Shown here one piece after another: positions 55,928 through 64,000 of a stretch of 64,000 nt of DNA; position 1 is the stretch's first letter, and every line of letters starts with the position of its first letter. The position numbers were made by a program, and so were the translations under genes. Under the pieces are notes generated by a model, which did no database searches, was not told the origin of the DNA, and was given only the letters and a program-made list of their open reading frames with translations. The DNA is from CAWDYA01 sp963806495 (GTDB taxonomy: Bacteria; Acidobacteriota; Polarisedimenticolia; JACPZX01; DASXTC01), in assembly GCA_963806495.1 (NCBI GenBank), contig CAWDYA010000009.1, positions 186,001-250,000 of the forward strand, written 5' to 3'.

Positions 55928-58900
55928 ATGTTACCAGACGGGTCCGGGGGCGGCAACGAGAGGGCGGGACGCTCGACCCTCCTCTTCATCTTTTTCATTT
56001 CCGGCGCCAGCGGCCTGATCTATCAGGTGGTCTGGACCCGGAGCCTCATGCTCGTCTTCGGCTCCACGACCCAGGCCGTGAGCACGGTGCTGGCGGCGTT
56101 CATGGGCGGTCTCGCCCTGGGAAGCCTGCTGGCGGGCCGCCGCGGGGACCGCCTCACGAATCCGCTGAAAGCCTACGCCTGGCTCGAGCTGGCGATCGCC
56201 GTGACGGCCGTCGGCGTGCTGGGGATCCTGCCGGCGCTCACGCCGATCTATCGCGCGGCGCACGATCTGGCCGGCGCCTCCCCCGCTGCGCTCGACCTGC
56301 TGCGGTTCCTCCTCGCGGGCCTGGCGCTGCTGCCACCGACGACCCTCATGGGCGCGACGCTGCCGATCCTCAGCGCCCACGCGGAGAGGATGCCGCGGGA
56401 GGGCTCGAACGGAGAGCCGGTGCGCGGGTCCGGCGCGGGCGCCCTGTACGCCGCCAACACAATCGGCGCGGTCGCCGGAACGGCCATCGCCGGTTTCGCC
56501 CTTCTGCCGGCGCTCGGCATGACCCGCTCGGCGCTCGTGGCCGCCGCGGCGAACCTCGCCGCCGCGGTCGTGGCCCGGCGGCTCTCGGCACGCCGCGCGA
56601 CCGCCGCACCCGCGACGCTCGAGCGCACGGAGGCGCACTCGCCCCGGGTAGGGCCCCGGTTCGCCGCCCTGCTCCTGGTCTTCGCCGCATCCGGAGCGGG
56701 AGCGCTCGTGTTCGAGGTGGTCTGGACGCGGATCCTCTCGCTGGTGCTCGGCTCGTCCACCCAGGCGTTCACGATCATGCTCACCACCTTCCTCACGGGG
56801 CTGGCGCTCGGAAGCGCTTTCGCCACGAAGCTCCTGCCCCGGATCCGGAAGCCGTTTTTCGCCTTCGCGATGGTGGAGCTGGGAGCCGGCGCCACGGCGC
56901 TGCTCGGGGTGACCCTGTTTCCGGAGCTGCCGTATGCCTTCATCGCGCTGTTCCGCAGCGTCGGTGCGGCTCCGCTGGCGCTCGACGCCGGACGGTTCCT
57001 GATCGCCGGGGCGGTGATGCTGCCCACGACCCTGATCCTGGGCGCGGCCTTTCCGATCGCGGCACACGCGGCGCTCGAGGACGGGCTGCTGGTGTCACGC
57101 CGGATCGGAGTCCTGTATGCGTGGAACACGGTGGGCGCGATCGTCGGGTCCACCGCCGCCGGGTTCAGCCTGATCCCCGCGCTGGGGCTTCAGGGCACGC
57201 TCGTGGCCGGCTGCCTGATCCTGCTGGCGTCCGGGACGCTGCTGGTCGCGATCGGCCCGGGAGACCGGGCACCGGCGCGGCTCGGTCTTGCCGCCCTGCT
57301 CGTGGTCTGCCTGACGGGGCTGGCGGTCGGCACGCCGCCCTGGAACCGCGCGGTGATGACGAGCGGCGTCTTCCAGTACGCGCCGCGGTACATGAGCCAG
57401 TTTCATTCCCGGCGGCAGTTCCTCGACTATCACCGGGACCTGCGGCAGCTCTTCTACGAGGACGGCCCCACCACGACGGTGGCGGTCGAGCGCCGGCCCG
57501 AGAGGCTCGAAGGCAAGGTCAACACCGTGCTGTCGGTCAACGGCAAGGTCGACGCGTCATCCGTGGGCGACATGGAGACGCAGGTGCTGCTCGGCCAGCT
57601 CCCGCTGCTGACGGTCGCGCACGCGCGGTCGGTGATGGTGATCGGGATGGGCAGCGGCGTGAGCGCCGGCTCGGCCCTCACCCATCCGATCGATCGGCTC
57701 GCGATCGTGGAGATCGAGCCGGCCATCGTTCGGGCGGCCGAGCTGTTCTCGGACATCAATGGCAGGCCCTTGCGCGACCCGCGCACCACCCTGCGCATCA
57801 ACGACGCGCGCAACGACCTTCTCGTGTCGGACGAGCGATACGACGTGATCATCTCCGAGCCGTCCAACCCGTGGATCAGCGGCCCCTCGAAGCTCTTCAC
57901 CCGGGAGTTCTTCAATCTCGCCCGCTCGCGGCTCACCGAGGGCGGCATCCTGTGCCAGTGGGTGCAGCTCTACGGGCTCGACGCCCCGACCCTGTCCTCC
58001 CTGCTCCGGACCTACGCGGATGTCTTCCCGCACCGCGCGATCTTCAAGGGGGCGGGCGGGGACCTGCTGGTCCTGGGGAGCATGGAGCCGATCACGTTCG
58101 ATCCGGAGACGATCGGCGCGCGGATGGCCCGGCGGGAAGTGAGAGCCGACCTCGGCCGGGTGGACGTGGATTCGGTGGCCGACCTGCTGGCCCGTTTCCG
58201 GGCGGGTGACGAAGGTATCGACCGGTTCGCTGCCGCCGACGGCGATGCGCCGCTCAACACGGACGACAACGCGCTGGTGGAGTTCGCGGCCGCGCGCAGC
58301 CTCTACCGGGACGACGGAATGGAGAACGACCGTCGGCTGCTGGCCCTTCCCGACAACATCCTGCGCCATCTGACCGCGGCATCGATCGACTCGGATCTGC
58401 CCGCCCGGGTGGCGGCACGCCTGACCGGACAGGGGCTGCTGGATCGCGCCGAGGCGTTGATCCGGGCGGCGCTCGACGCACAGCACCCGGGACAGCCCGC
58501 GAGGACCGCGCGTCTGCTGGCCCTGTCAGGCGATGTGATGATGAAGCGTGGGGACGCCCGGGCGGCGCGTGCCGCGTGGAACGAGGCGCTCCGCCTGGAG
58601 CCCCATCAGCCGGCCGCCACGCGGGGTCTTGCCTCGCGTCTTCGTCACGAAGGGAAGATCGGCGCCGCCGAGACGATGCTCGCCGCGCTGCCCGACGACC
58701 CGGGCTGCCGGCTGGACCTCGCGTTCCTGCGTCTGGAGCGAGGAGACGCGCGCGGCGCGATCGAGACTCTGCGGCCGCTCGCCGGGCCCGACCCGGGCTG
58801 GGAGCCCGGGATCGCGGCCCTGGCCAGCATGTGCCGCGGCCGGGCCCTGATGGCCGCGGGGCGGCCCGCCGACGCGATCGTGGAGCTGCGCCGCTACTTC

Positions 58901-59434
58901 GACGACTACCCCGGCTTCCCGCACCCGGCGGAGCAGAGTATCGAGGCGGCGATCGATCTGGCCCGCGCGTACATCGCCACGGGCCGGGAGGTGGAGGCCG
59001 TCGCGCAGTTCCGCGTGGTCACGGGCCTGAGCGATTCGCTGGCCGGCTGGAACCGCCGCCAGTCCGAGGAGGCGCTCGAGCACGGCGACCTGACCTCCGC
59101 CGTCTCACACATACGCGAGGCGCTGCGATGGAAGCCGGGCGACACGGTGGCCCTGCGGATGCTGGGCGCGGCGCTGAACCGGACAGGACCGGTGGACGAG
59201 GCGATCGAGACCTGGAGCGATCTCGACTCGAGGCTCAACGGCGATGGCGAGGCGTTGCGCAACATCGCCGGCCTGTCGCTGCGCCGGGGACGCCCGGGCG
59301 ACGCGCTCGATGCGTTCCGGCGTCTCAGGACGATCGAATCCGACCCGGAGGCGATCGCACGCATCGACGCTGCCATTCATGAGCTGGAGGGAGCGGATCG
59401 GCAGCGCAGCGCGCTCTCCGGAGGCGCCGAATGA
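55928..59434 (+). CDS. Membrane spermidine-synthase-like protein with TPR C-terminus
   Basis: The 1168-residue protein has two similar blocks of membrane helices (each opening SGASGLIYQVVWTRSLML or SGAGALVFEVVWTRILSL). A spermidine-synthase-type methyltransferase-fold domain follows (VMVIGMGSGVSAG, VEIEPAIVRAAELFSDING, YDVIISEPSNPWISGPSKL). The last 350 residues are TPR-like (ALRLEPHQPAATRGLASRLR). Similar membrane proteins are common in databases but have no proven substrate. It may aminopropylate or alkylate an envelope molecule. The ATG at 55928 lacks a ribosome site and lies 11 bases from the divergent methyltransferase start. Confidence 0.87.
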   Translation: MLPDGSGGGNERAGRSTLLFIFFISGASGLIYQVVWTRSLMLVFGSTTQAVSTVLAAFMGGLALGSLLAGRRGDRLTNPLKAYAWLELAIAVTAVGVLGILPALTPIYRAAHDLAGASPAALDLLRFLLAGLALLPPTTLMGATLPILSAHAERMPREGSNGEPVRGSGAGALYAANTIGAVAGTAIAGFALLPALGMTRSALVAAAANLAAAVVARRLSARRATAAPATLERTEAHSPRVGPRFAALLLVFAASGAGALVFEVVWTRILSLVLGSSTQAFTIMLTTFLTGLALGSAFATKLLPRIRKPFFAFAMVELGAGATALLGVTLFPELPYAFIALFRSVGAAPLALDAGRFLIAGAVMLPTTLILGAAFPIAAHAALEDGLLVSRRIGVLYAWNTVGAIVGSTAAGFSLIPALGLQGTLVAGCLILLASGTLLVAIGPGDRAPARLGLAALLVVCLTGLAVGTPPWNRAVMTSGVFQYAPRYMSQFHSRRQFLDYHRDLRQLFYEDGPTTTVAVERRPERLEGKVNTVLSVNGKVDASSVGDMETQVLLGQLPLLTVAHARSVMVIGMGSGVSAGSALTHPIDRLAIVEIEPAIVRAAELFSDINGRPLRDPRTTLRINDARNDLLVSDERYDVIISEPSNPWISGPSKLFTREFFNLARSRLTEGGILCQWVQLYGLDAPTLSSLLRTYADVFPHRAIFKGAGGDLLVLGSMEPITFDPETIGARMARREVRADLGRVDVDSVADLLARFRAGDEGIDRFAAADGDAPLNTDDNALVEFAAARSLYRDDGMENDRRLLALPDNILRHLTAASIDSDLPARVAARLTGQGLLDRAEALIRAALDAQHPGQPARTARLLALSGDVMMKRGDARAARAAWNEALRLEPHQPAATRGLASRLRHEGKIGAAETMLAALPDDPGCRLDLAFLRLERGDARGAIETLRPLAGPDPGWEPGIAALASMCRGRALMAAGRPADAIVELRRYFDDYPGFPHPAEQSIEAAIDLARAYIATGREVEAVAQFRVVTGLSDSLAGWNRRQSEEALEHGDLTSAVSHIREALRWKPGDTVALRMLGAALNRTGPVDEAIETWSDLDSRLNGDGEALRNIAGLSLRRGRPGDALDAFRRLRTIESDPEAIARIDAAIHELEGADRQRSALSGGAE

Positions 59435-59442
59435 CCCTGTGC

Positions 59443-59448
59443 TATAGT
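59443..59448 (+). promoter_or_regulatory. Extended -10 element upstream of the MscS-like gene
   Basis: TGTGCTATAGT fits TG-N-TATAGT. No good -35 is present. It is 145 bases before the ATG at 59594. The same TGCTA(T/G)A word occurs before the TamB-Omp85 and sigma-factor genes. Confidence 0.35.
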
Positions 59449-59593
59449 CCCGTCATCAGGCGAATCCCGATCGCGCGGTGAGTCCGCCCCGCGCTCCCTG
59501 GGCGAGCGTCGTCTCCCCCCTCACCCACGCGTCGTAGCGCGCATCCCGGACGGCCTCCGCCTCGCACAGCCAAATGCAGATTGGAGGAACGTC

Positions 59594-61382
59594 ATGACCT
59601 CACATCGAACGGCATGGATCCGTTTCTCGCTCTCGGCCGGCATGGTCGCCGCGCTGTTTCTCGCTCCCCTTCCCGCCAGGGCGCAGACCGGCCCTGAGGG
59701 CACGAATCCAGCAGCAGGGGAAGACACAGCCCGAGCGGGAGGAGAAGCCGGCCGACGACTCGACACCTCGCGGGCTGATGCTCCTGTACCTGAAGGCCTG
59801 CCGCGATCGCGATTTCGCCCAGGCGGGCGAGTACCTGGACACCACGGATCTCCCTCCCGTCGCGAAGGGGCTCCAGCCGGCGACGATGGCATGGCAGCTC
59901 AAGGTGGTGCTGGATCAGAAACTCTGGATCGACCCGGACGACCTGAGCGACGCGCCCGAGGGGGACGTGGAGGACGGTTCGTCGAAGCGGGACCGTGTCG
60001 GAACGATCGAGACGGATCGCGGCGACGTGGACGTCATGCTCGAGCGTGTCACCGACGAGAACGGTCTCGAGGTGTGGCGCATCGCCTCGGGGACGGTGGC
60101 CCGCATTCCGGCGCTGTATCAGCGGTTCGGATACGGGCCGCTCGGCGAGTACCTGCCGGACATCTTCTTCGAGCTGGTGCTGTTCCGTATCCAGCTGTGG
60201 CAGTGGATCGGACTCTTCGCGCTGCTGCCGCTGACCTATCTCGCGTCCTGGCTGGCCCTGTGGCTCGTCCAGCAGACCGTCCGGCCGCTGGTGTCCCGAA
60301 CGCGCACATCCATGGACGATCGCCTGCTGGGCGCGGTGCTCGGTCCCGCCCGTCTCGGCCTGGCCGTCGCGCTGTTCGCGCTGGGGGTTCTGGTGCTGCA
60401 GCTCTCGATGCCCGCACAGAAGGCGTTCAACCATCTGGAGGCCGCGGCGGTAATCGTCGCCGTCTGCTGGCTGGCCCTGAGGATGATCGACGTCTCCTCG
60501 GAGATTCTGGAGAGGCGGCTGGAAAAGGAGAACCGGCAGGCCGCCGTGAGCGTCCTGCCCCTGGGCAGAAGGACGGTCAAGGCCATAGCGTTACTCTTCG
60601 CGGCGCTGGCCGCGATCCAGAACTTCGGTTTCAACGTGACCGGCATTCTCGCGAGCCTCGGGATCGGCGGCCTGGCGATCGCGCTGGGCGCGCAGAAGTC
60701 GCTGGAGAACCTGTTCGCCGGACTGTCCCTGATCAGCGATCAGCCTGTCAGGGTCGGGGATTTCTGCCGGTTCGGCGACTCGCTCGGCACCGTCGAGGAC
60801 ATCGGGTTGCGTTCCACAAAGATCCGCACTCTGGACCGCTCGGTCATGGCGGTGCCCAACTCCCAGTTCGCCGAGATGCATCTGGACAACCTGAGCCGGC
60901 GCGACAGGATCCGCCTCAACATGCTGCTCGGCCTGAGATACGAGACCAGCGCCGATCAGCTCAGACACGTCCTGCTGGGAGTCAGGAGGATGCTCATCTC
61001 GCACCCGAAGGTGGATCTCGAGCCGTTCTGGAGGGTGCGCTTCGTCGGGTTCGGCGACTACTCGCTCAACATCGAGGTGTTCGTCTACGTGAAGACGCAG
61101 GATTATGGAGAGTTCTGCGGGATCCAGGAAGACATCCTGCTGAGGATCATGGACATCGTCGAGGCAAGCGGCTCCTCCTTCGCGTTCCCCTCCCAGACGA
61201 CCTATCTCGGCCGCGATTCGGGGCTGGACGAGGATCTCGTCCGCAAGGCCGAGAAGGAGATCCGGAAGCTGCGGGAGGAGCACGGGATGCCCTTCCCGGA
61301 CTTCACGGACAAGGAGATGGACCGGATCCGGGGACAGCTCGACTACCCGCCGGAAGGCTCGGTGCTCGTGCAGACGAAGTAG
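59594..61382 (+). CDS. MscS-family mechanosensitive channel (one apparent frameshift)
   Basis: About 595 residues after one base is removed near 59706-59716. A signal peptide (FSLSAGMVAALFLAPLPARA) lies in the first frame. The rest continues in the next frame: an N-terminal soluble domain (KACRDRDFAQAGEYLDTTDL), several membrane helices, and the MscS pore and beta domain (LGIGGLAIALGAQKSLENLF, DFCRFGDSLGTVEDIGLRST, VPNSQFAEMHLDNL). It releases solutes under osmotic down-shock or acts as a signalling channel. The break lies in a poorly conserved linker, so its exact position is uncertain. TTGGAGGAAC precedes the ATG. Confidence 0.88.
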
Positions 61383-61398
61383 CGGATCGGAAACGCTC

Positions 61399-61788
61399 TC
61401 AGGGGCGGACGCGGCGCGCGCGAGGCATGCGCGCGGGGGGTGTGGCGACGGGGTAGCAGGCGGTGGCGAGACCGGGAATCGAGAGCATCGGCACGGCATC
61501 CTCACCGCACAGAAGGACGACCTCCTGACGGGGTCTCATCTCGCGGAACATCATGAGCGCGGTCAGCTCCCCCGCGCTGAAGGAGAACATGTTGACGATC
61601 AGCGTGTCGACCCCGCCTTCGAGGCACGAGGCGATCGCTTCGCCGAGGCTGTCCACTGTTCCGATCCGGGCGTTCCTTCCACAGGACATCAGCGCCTGGT
61701 CGATCGCCTCGCGGGGTCCGACCTTGCAGATCAGGACCCGCCGCTTATCGCGTTTTCTCCGAGTTCCTGTCTTTTTCAACGGTCTCAT
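61399..61788 (-). CDS. Hypothetical protein, possibly receiver-like
   Basis: The 129-residue protein has an Arg/Lys-rich start (KKTGTRRKRDKRR), then alternating strands and helices (RVLICKVGPREAIDQALM, GVDTLIVNMFSF, QEVVLLCGEDAVPML) and a basic tail. The order resembles a response-regulator receiver fold, but there is no clear phospho-acceptor Asp where one is expected. The ATG at 61788 follows GGAGAGA. A longer frame to 62211 overlaps the methyltransferase-like gene in another frame. No function is assigned. Confidence 0.65.
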   Translation of the reverse strand: MRPLKKTGTRRKRDKRRVLICKVGPREAIDQALMSCGRNARIGTVDSLGEAIASCLEGGVDTLIVNMFSFSAGELTALMMFREMRPRQEVVLLCGEDAVPMLSIPGLATACYPVATPPARMPRARRVRP

Positions 61789-61894
61789 GGCTCTCTCCGG
61801 CGTCGTGCCGGGCTGACGCCGGCCTCCTGCCCATACGGATGCAAAAGAGAGACCAAGGGTTACACGGATCGTCTGGCGGGAGTGAAAAGAGGGA

Positions 61895-62593
61895 TCAGAC
61901 CCTGCCGGTGCGCCGCGTCTTGGCGACGAGGACCTCGCGCGTGCCGGTCTTGAGCTGGGCCAGACGCACCACGCTGAACCTCGAGAAGAGCGAGTAGATC
62001 TCGCGGTTCTGGTAGTGGCTGCCCGGCAGGGATCGGCCGGCAGCCGGCTCCAGGGACAACCGCTCCTCGTCCATGATCCGGTACCGGCCCGAGATGCTCG
62101 GAGAGCTGACGGTGGGGCCCGGAAAGTACGCAAGCACGGCGCCGCCGTCGAGAAGCAGCTTGCGCAGTGTCTCGGCGAACCCGATCGCCTCCTCGTAGGG
62201 CAGACGGGCAATCGAGTCCCAGGCCAGAACTCCCGAAAAGCTGCCTGGAGGGTAGTTCAGAGGGGAGAGCGGCACCCTGGGAGCCGGGTGCGCGCTCTCC
62301 TCGACCTTGCGCGGGCCCCGTGACGGACCCGCCGATGGCGCCGCGACGGCCGCCTTCCCCGGCACGGGGAGGCTCTCCACCGACACACGACAGCCACGTG
62401 CTCCCAGAAAAGCGATGTTGCCCCCGCAGAGGATCCCCAGATCCAGCACCGCCGGATGCGGATCGACGCGATGGATTCTCCTCAGGAAATCAGCCAGGCA
62501 CTGGCTGGGGAAATCCACGGTCGAGGCGCGAGGGGCCCGCTGACCTGGCCTGGCCGATGTCATGGTAGACCGCTCCCTGAGTCGTTCGAGCAT
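61895..62593 (-). CDS. Methyltransferase-like protein
   Basis: The 232-residue protein has a motif I-like stretch (AVLDLGILCGGNIAFLGARG), then CRVSVESLPVP, a linker rich in Ala/Pro/Ser, and YPPGSFSGVLAWDSIARLPYE followed by LLLDGGAVLAYFPGP. That is the order of SAM-dependent methyltransferases, but the glycine-rich loop is altered (LGILCGGN), so activity is uncertain. The ATG at 62593 follows GAGGG by about five bases. It lies 23 bases after the bactofilin gene and may be in its operon. Confidence 0.7.
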   Translation of the reverse strand: MLERLRERSTMTSARPGQRAPRASTVDFPSQCLADFLRRIHRVDPHPAVLDLGILCGGNIAFLGARGCRVSVESLPVPGKAAVAAPSAGPSRGPRKVEESAHPAPRVPLSPLNYPPGSFSGVLAWDSIARLPYEEAIGFAETLRKLLLDGGAVLAYFPGPTVSSPSISGRYRIMDEERLSLEPAAGRSLPGSHYQNREIYSLFSRFSVVRLAQLKTGTREVLVAKTRRTGRV

Positions 62594-62616
62594 CCGACCC
62601 TCTTGCGTGAGGGGCT

Positions 62617-63147
62617 TTACTGGATCGCTTTACCGGCCTGGGCGGCCTGGGCCACCTGGACGGCGGGCGCGCCGGCGTTCTTTTCCTTCTGGACGGGCTG
62701 ATTCTTCTGTCGATCGGCGTTCTCGTGGCGGGCTTCCACCATGTCCACACTGCCCTTGAACTGGGCGCCATCGGACACGGCGATGCGCGGCGCTCGGATA
62801 TCACCCACCAGACGGCCCGTATCGGTCAGGTCGACCTTCTCGTCCGCCAGCACGTTGCCGGTCACCTCGCCGACGATCGTGATGTTCTTGGCGTGGATGT
62901 CCGCATGGACCCGTCCGTTGGGGCCGATCGTCAGGTTGTGATCCTTCAGATCGATGCGCCCCTCGACCCGGCCCTCGACCGTCAGGTCCTCGCTGCCCGA
63001 AACCTCTCCCTTGATGAACAGCGACTGACCGATGTTCGCGGTGTTGGCTCGGCTCTGGAAGGCGGGTGCTGCGGCCGTACGGGGCATTTCGTTACGCGCC
63101 GGCTGCGGCTCGAACCGGTCCCGATCGGCCTCTTTCCTGTCCCACAT
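62617..63147 (-). CDS. Bactofilin (polymer-forming cytoskeletal protein)
   Basis: The 176-residue protein has the bactofilin beta-helix core (IGQSLFIKGEVSGSEDLTVE, GRVEGRIDLKDHNLTIGPNG, ADIHAKNITIVGEVTGNVLA, IRAPRIAVSDGAQFKGSVDM). It is flanked by a disordered N-terminus and a polar C-terminal tail rich in Lys, Gln and Ala. Bactofilins polymerise and place cell-wall or surface machinery. The ATG at 63147 follows GGAGG by eight bases. The frame continues upstream to 63339, but that stretch spans a terminator hairpin and a weak TTGACA promoter (63254-63249), so I do not include it. Confidence 0.95.
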   Translation of the reverse strand: MWDRKEADRDRFEPQPARNEMPRTAAAPAFQSRANTANIGQSLFIKGEVSGSEDLTVEGRVEGRIDLKDHNLTIGPNGRVHADIHAKNITIVGEVTGNVLADEKVDLTDTGRLVGDIRAPRIAVSDGAQFKGSVDMVEARHENADRQKNQPVQKEKNAGAPAVQVAQAAQAGKAIQ

Positions 63148-63286
63148 TGCGGAATCCTCCGTTATGGCGGGGTTGTCGACGTCGGCCCCGCGGGGTCGGG
63201 GCCGTACCTTGAACTTGACGGGTGAAACATTGTGACCGTAACAAAAAGTGTCAAGGTCCCGAAGACCCCGACGATCGCTCGCCCCC

Positions 63287-63318
63287 AAAACACAAAAACC
63301 CCGCGACAGGCTGCGGGG
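63287..63318 (-). terminator. Intrinsic terminator (minus strand)
   Basis: On the minus strand the stem is CCCCGC (63318-63313) and GCGGGG (63304-63299) with an eight-base loop. It is followed directly by TTTTTGTGTTTT. On the plus strand no T-run follows the stem, so it acts in one direction only. Confidence 0.75.
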
Positions 63319-63351
63319 CCCTTCGGGTGCCGTCGTCATGATCGGGTACGA
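63287..63351 (-). ncRNA. Candidate short terminated RNA (small RNA or bactofilin leader/attenuator)
   Basis: A minus-strand promoter (63385-63358) predicts a start near 63351. An intrinsic terminator follows at 63318-63287, giving a transcript of about 65 bases. The terminator lies ahead of the bactofilin gene, so the RNA could be a free small RNA or a leader whose termination controls bactofilin. A possible start codon sits at 63339. I do not recognise a known RNA family. Confidence 0.45.
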
Positions 63352-63357
63352 GTGTTC

Positions 63358-63385
63358 ATTCTACACGTTCGCCCCTGCCTGTCAA
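63358..63385 (-). promoter_or_regulatory. Strong sigma-70-type promoter (minus strand) before the terminator
   Basis: TTGACA (63385-63380), a 16-base spacer and TAGAAT (63363-63358). This is the closest match to the housekeeping consensus seen in the window. It fires towards the terminator at 63287-63318 and the bactofilin gene. Confidence 0.65.
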
Positions 63386-63420
63386 ACCTGAATCACCTGC
63401 CCGGAACACCGGAATCCCTG

Positions 63421-63429
63421 TGCTAGAAT
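63421..63429 (+). promoter_or_regulatory. Extended -10 element of the sigma-factor gene
   Basis: TGCTAGAAT fits TG-N-TAGAAT, 34 bases before the ATG at 63464. No clear -35 is present. Within the leader AGTGG (63432-63436) and CCACT (63443-63447) can form a small hairpin. Confidence 0.4.
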
Positions 63430-63463
63430 CGAGTGGATTCAACCACTTACACGAGAGTCGCGG

Positions 63464-64000
63464 ATGCCTCGGAAGAAGAAAAAGGCCGATCCTCCCACCC
63501 TCCTGCTGCCGCCGCCGGCGCCGGCCGAGGCCGGGCTCGAACGTCCCGCCGACACCTTCCGCCACTACATGCGGCAGGTGGTCCGGTACCCGCGTCTCAC
63601 GCGCGAGGAGGAGCACGAGCTGGCGATGCGATACCGCGAGTTCGGCGACGCCGCGGCCGCCTACCGCCTCGTGACGGGCAACCTGCGGCTGGTGGTCCGG
63701 ATCGCGCTGGAGTATCGCCGCACCTTCCTCAACCTCCTGGACCTGGTCCAGGAGGGGAACATCGGGCTGATCCAGGCGGTTCGAAAGTACGACCCGCTGC
63801 GCGGCGTTCCGTTCTCCTCGTACGCCGCCTGGTGGATCCGCGCCTACGTCCTCAAGCACCTCCTGGATCACTGGAGCATCGTGAAGGTGGGAACGACCAA
63901 CGCCCGCCGCAAGCTGTTCTTCAACCTCAAAAAGGAGAAAGCACGGCTGGAGCAGGCCGGTATCACGGCCGGGCCGAAGCTGCTCGCCGAGGCGTTCGAC
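63464..64000 (+). CDS. RpoH-like (sigma-32-type) RNA polymerase sigma factor, N-terminal part (3' end outside window)
   Basis: The visible 179 residues have a short basic, Pro-rich start, then region 1.2/2.1 (YMRQVVRYPRLTREEEHELA, LVTGNLRLVVRIALEYRR) and regions 2.2-2.4 (LLDLVQEGNIGLIQAVRKYD, PFSSYAAWWIRAYVLKHLLD, VGTTNARRKLFFNLKKEKAR). The stretch VKVGTTNARRKLFFNL is typical of RpoH-type heat-shock sigma factors. Without regions 3 and 4 the assignment is firm to group but not to regulon. An extended -10 lies upstream and no strong Shine-Dalgarno sequence is seen (GAGAG only). Confidence 0.88.
   Translation, partial: MPRKKKKADPPTLLLPPPAPAEAGLERPADTFRHYMRQVVRYPRLTREEEHELAMRYREFGDAAAAYRLVTGNLRLVVRIALEYRRTFLNLLDLVQEGNIGLIQAVRKYDPLRGVPFSSYAAWWIRAYVLKHLLDHWSIVKVGTTNARRKLFFNLKKEKARLEQAGITAGPKLLAEAFD

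Larger units (their letters stand above)
63148..63463. other. Intergenic region between bactofilin and sigma-factor genes
   Basis: These 316 bases hold a strong minus-strand promoter, a minus-strand intrinsic terminator, a second weaker TTGACA before bactofilin, and, on the plus strand, an extended -10 and small hairpin before the sigma-factor gene. I saw no protein gene with family resemblance here. Confidence 0.6.

Noticed and set aside
63299..63318. Terminator for plus-strand transcription
   Set aside because: No T-run follows the stem on the plus strand; only the minus-strand reading fits.
63148..63339. N-terminal extension of bactofilin
   Set aside because: It would cross a strong terminator hairpin and lacks similarity; the ATG at 63147 has GGAGG at good spacing.
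1..64000. tRNA, rRNA, CRISPR, insertion sequence or prophage
   Set aside because: No cloverleaf, rRNA-like stretch, regularly spaced repeat, transposase or phage motif was recognised on either strand by reading; a tRNA scan would confirm.

Overview
The window is about 64 kb of high-GC DNA, coding nearly wall to wall, from a Gram-negative bacterium. It carries outer-membrane assembly proteins, lipoproteins, a multiheme cytochrome c with System II cytochrome biogenesis, sigma-54 signalling, a bactofilin and a sigma-32-type factor. Gene content resembles Acidobacteriota or a neighbouring deep-branching phylum; this is an inference, as no rRNA is present. I saw no tRNA, rRNA, CRISPR array, insertion sequence or prophage.

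Layout. 1-4.5 kb: end of a nine-haem cytochrome c, a NirJ/AhbD-type radical SAM/SPASM protein, and a fused CcsBA haem-attachment protein. 4.5-9.2 kb (minus): an operon of ferredoxin, degenerate HemC-like protein, branched-chain aminotransferase, cupin and malic enzyme, joined by overlapping starts and stops. 9.2-16.6 kb (plus): a fused NfnA-NfnB transhydrogenase behind a sigma-54-type promoter, then a rubrerythrin-like protein, a PAS histidine kinase, a CBS-domain protein and an NtrC-type regulator with its own sigma-54-type promoter; a DksA/TraR-like gene lies between on the minus strand. 16.6-21.8 kb (minus): an M1 peptidase and a pair of M16 peptidases. 21.9-28.2 kb: one gene joining a TamB-like domain to five POTRA repeats and an Omp85 barrel. 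28.2-32.8 kb: a TPR protein, then an FHA protein with two ABC ATPase/permease pairs. 32.8-39.3 kb (minus): a two-domain flavin monooxygenase/old-yellow-enzyme protein and a YbhGFSR-like export operon. 39.4-46.3 kb: an outer-membrane barrel, a phosphatase-TPR protein, PspC, a zinc alcohol dehydrogenase and an ArnT-like transferase. 46.2-51.3 kb (minus): tryptophan 2,3-dioxygenase, kynureninase and two thiamine-dependent 2-oxoacid dehydrogenase E1 genes in one operon. 51.4-64 kb: a TlpA-like lipoprotein, a HerA-like ATPase with a methyltransferase, a membrane spermidine-synthase-like/TPR protein, an MscS channel, a small hypothetical protein, a methyltransferase, a bactofilin, a candidate terminated small RNA and the start of an RpoH-like sigma factor.

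How the parts fit. The left third is redox biology: CcsBA can attach haem to cytochromes such as the one at the left edge, NfnAB can use ferredoxin such as the one encoded beside it, malic enzyme supplies reducing power, and a two-component system flanked by sigma-54-type promoters may control the set. Tryptophan dioxygenase and kynureninase lead towards anthranilate, and the 2-aminobenzoyl-CoA-type monooxygenase at 33-35 kb could continue that route. Formamidase and the CoA ligase are not in the window.

Caution. Six genes need about ten single-base corrections, all of one extra base, to read through. At least four of the well-localised breaks sit in or within about 6 bases of GATTC/GAATC. 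I treat them as probable sequence errors and annotate full-length genes, but real lesions are not excluded.
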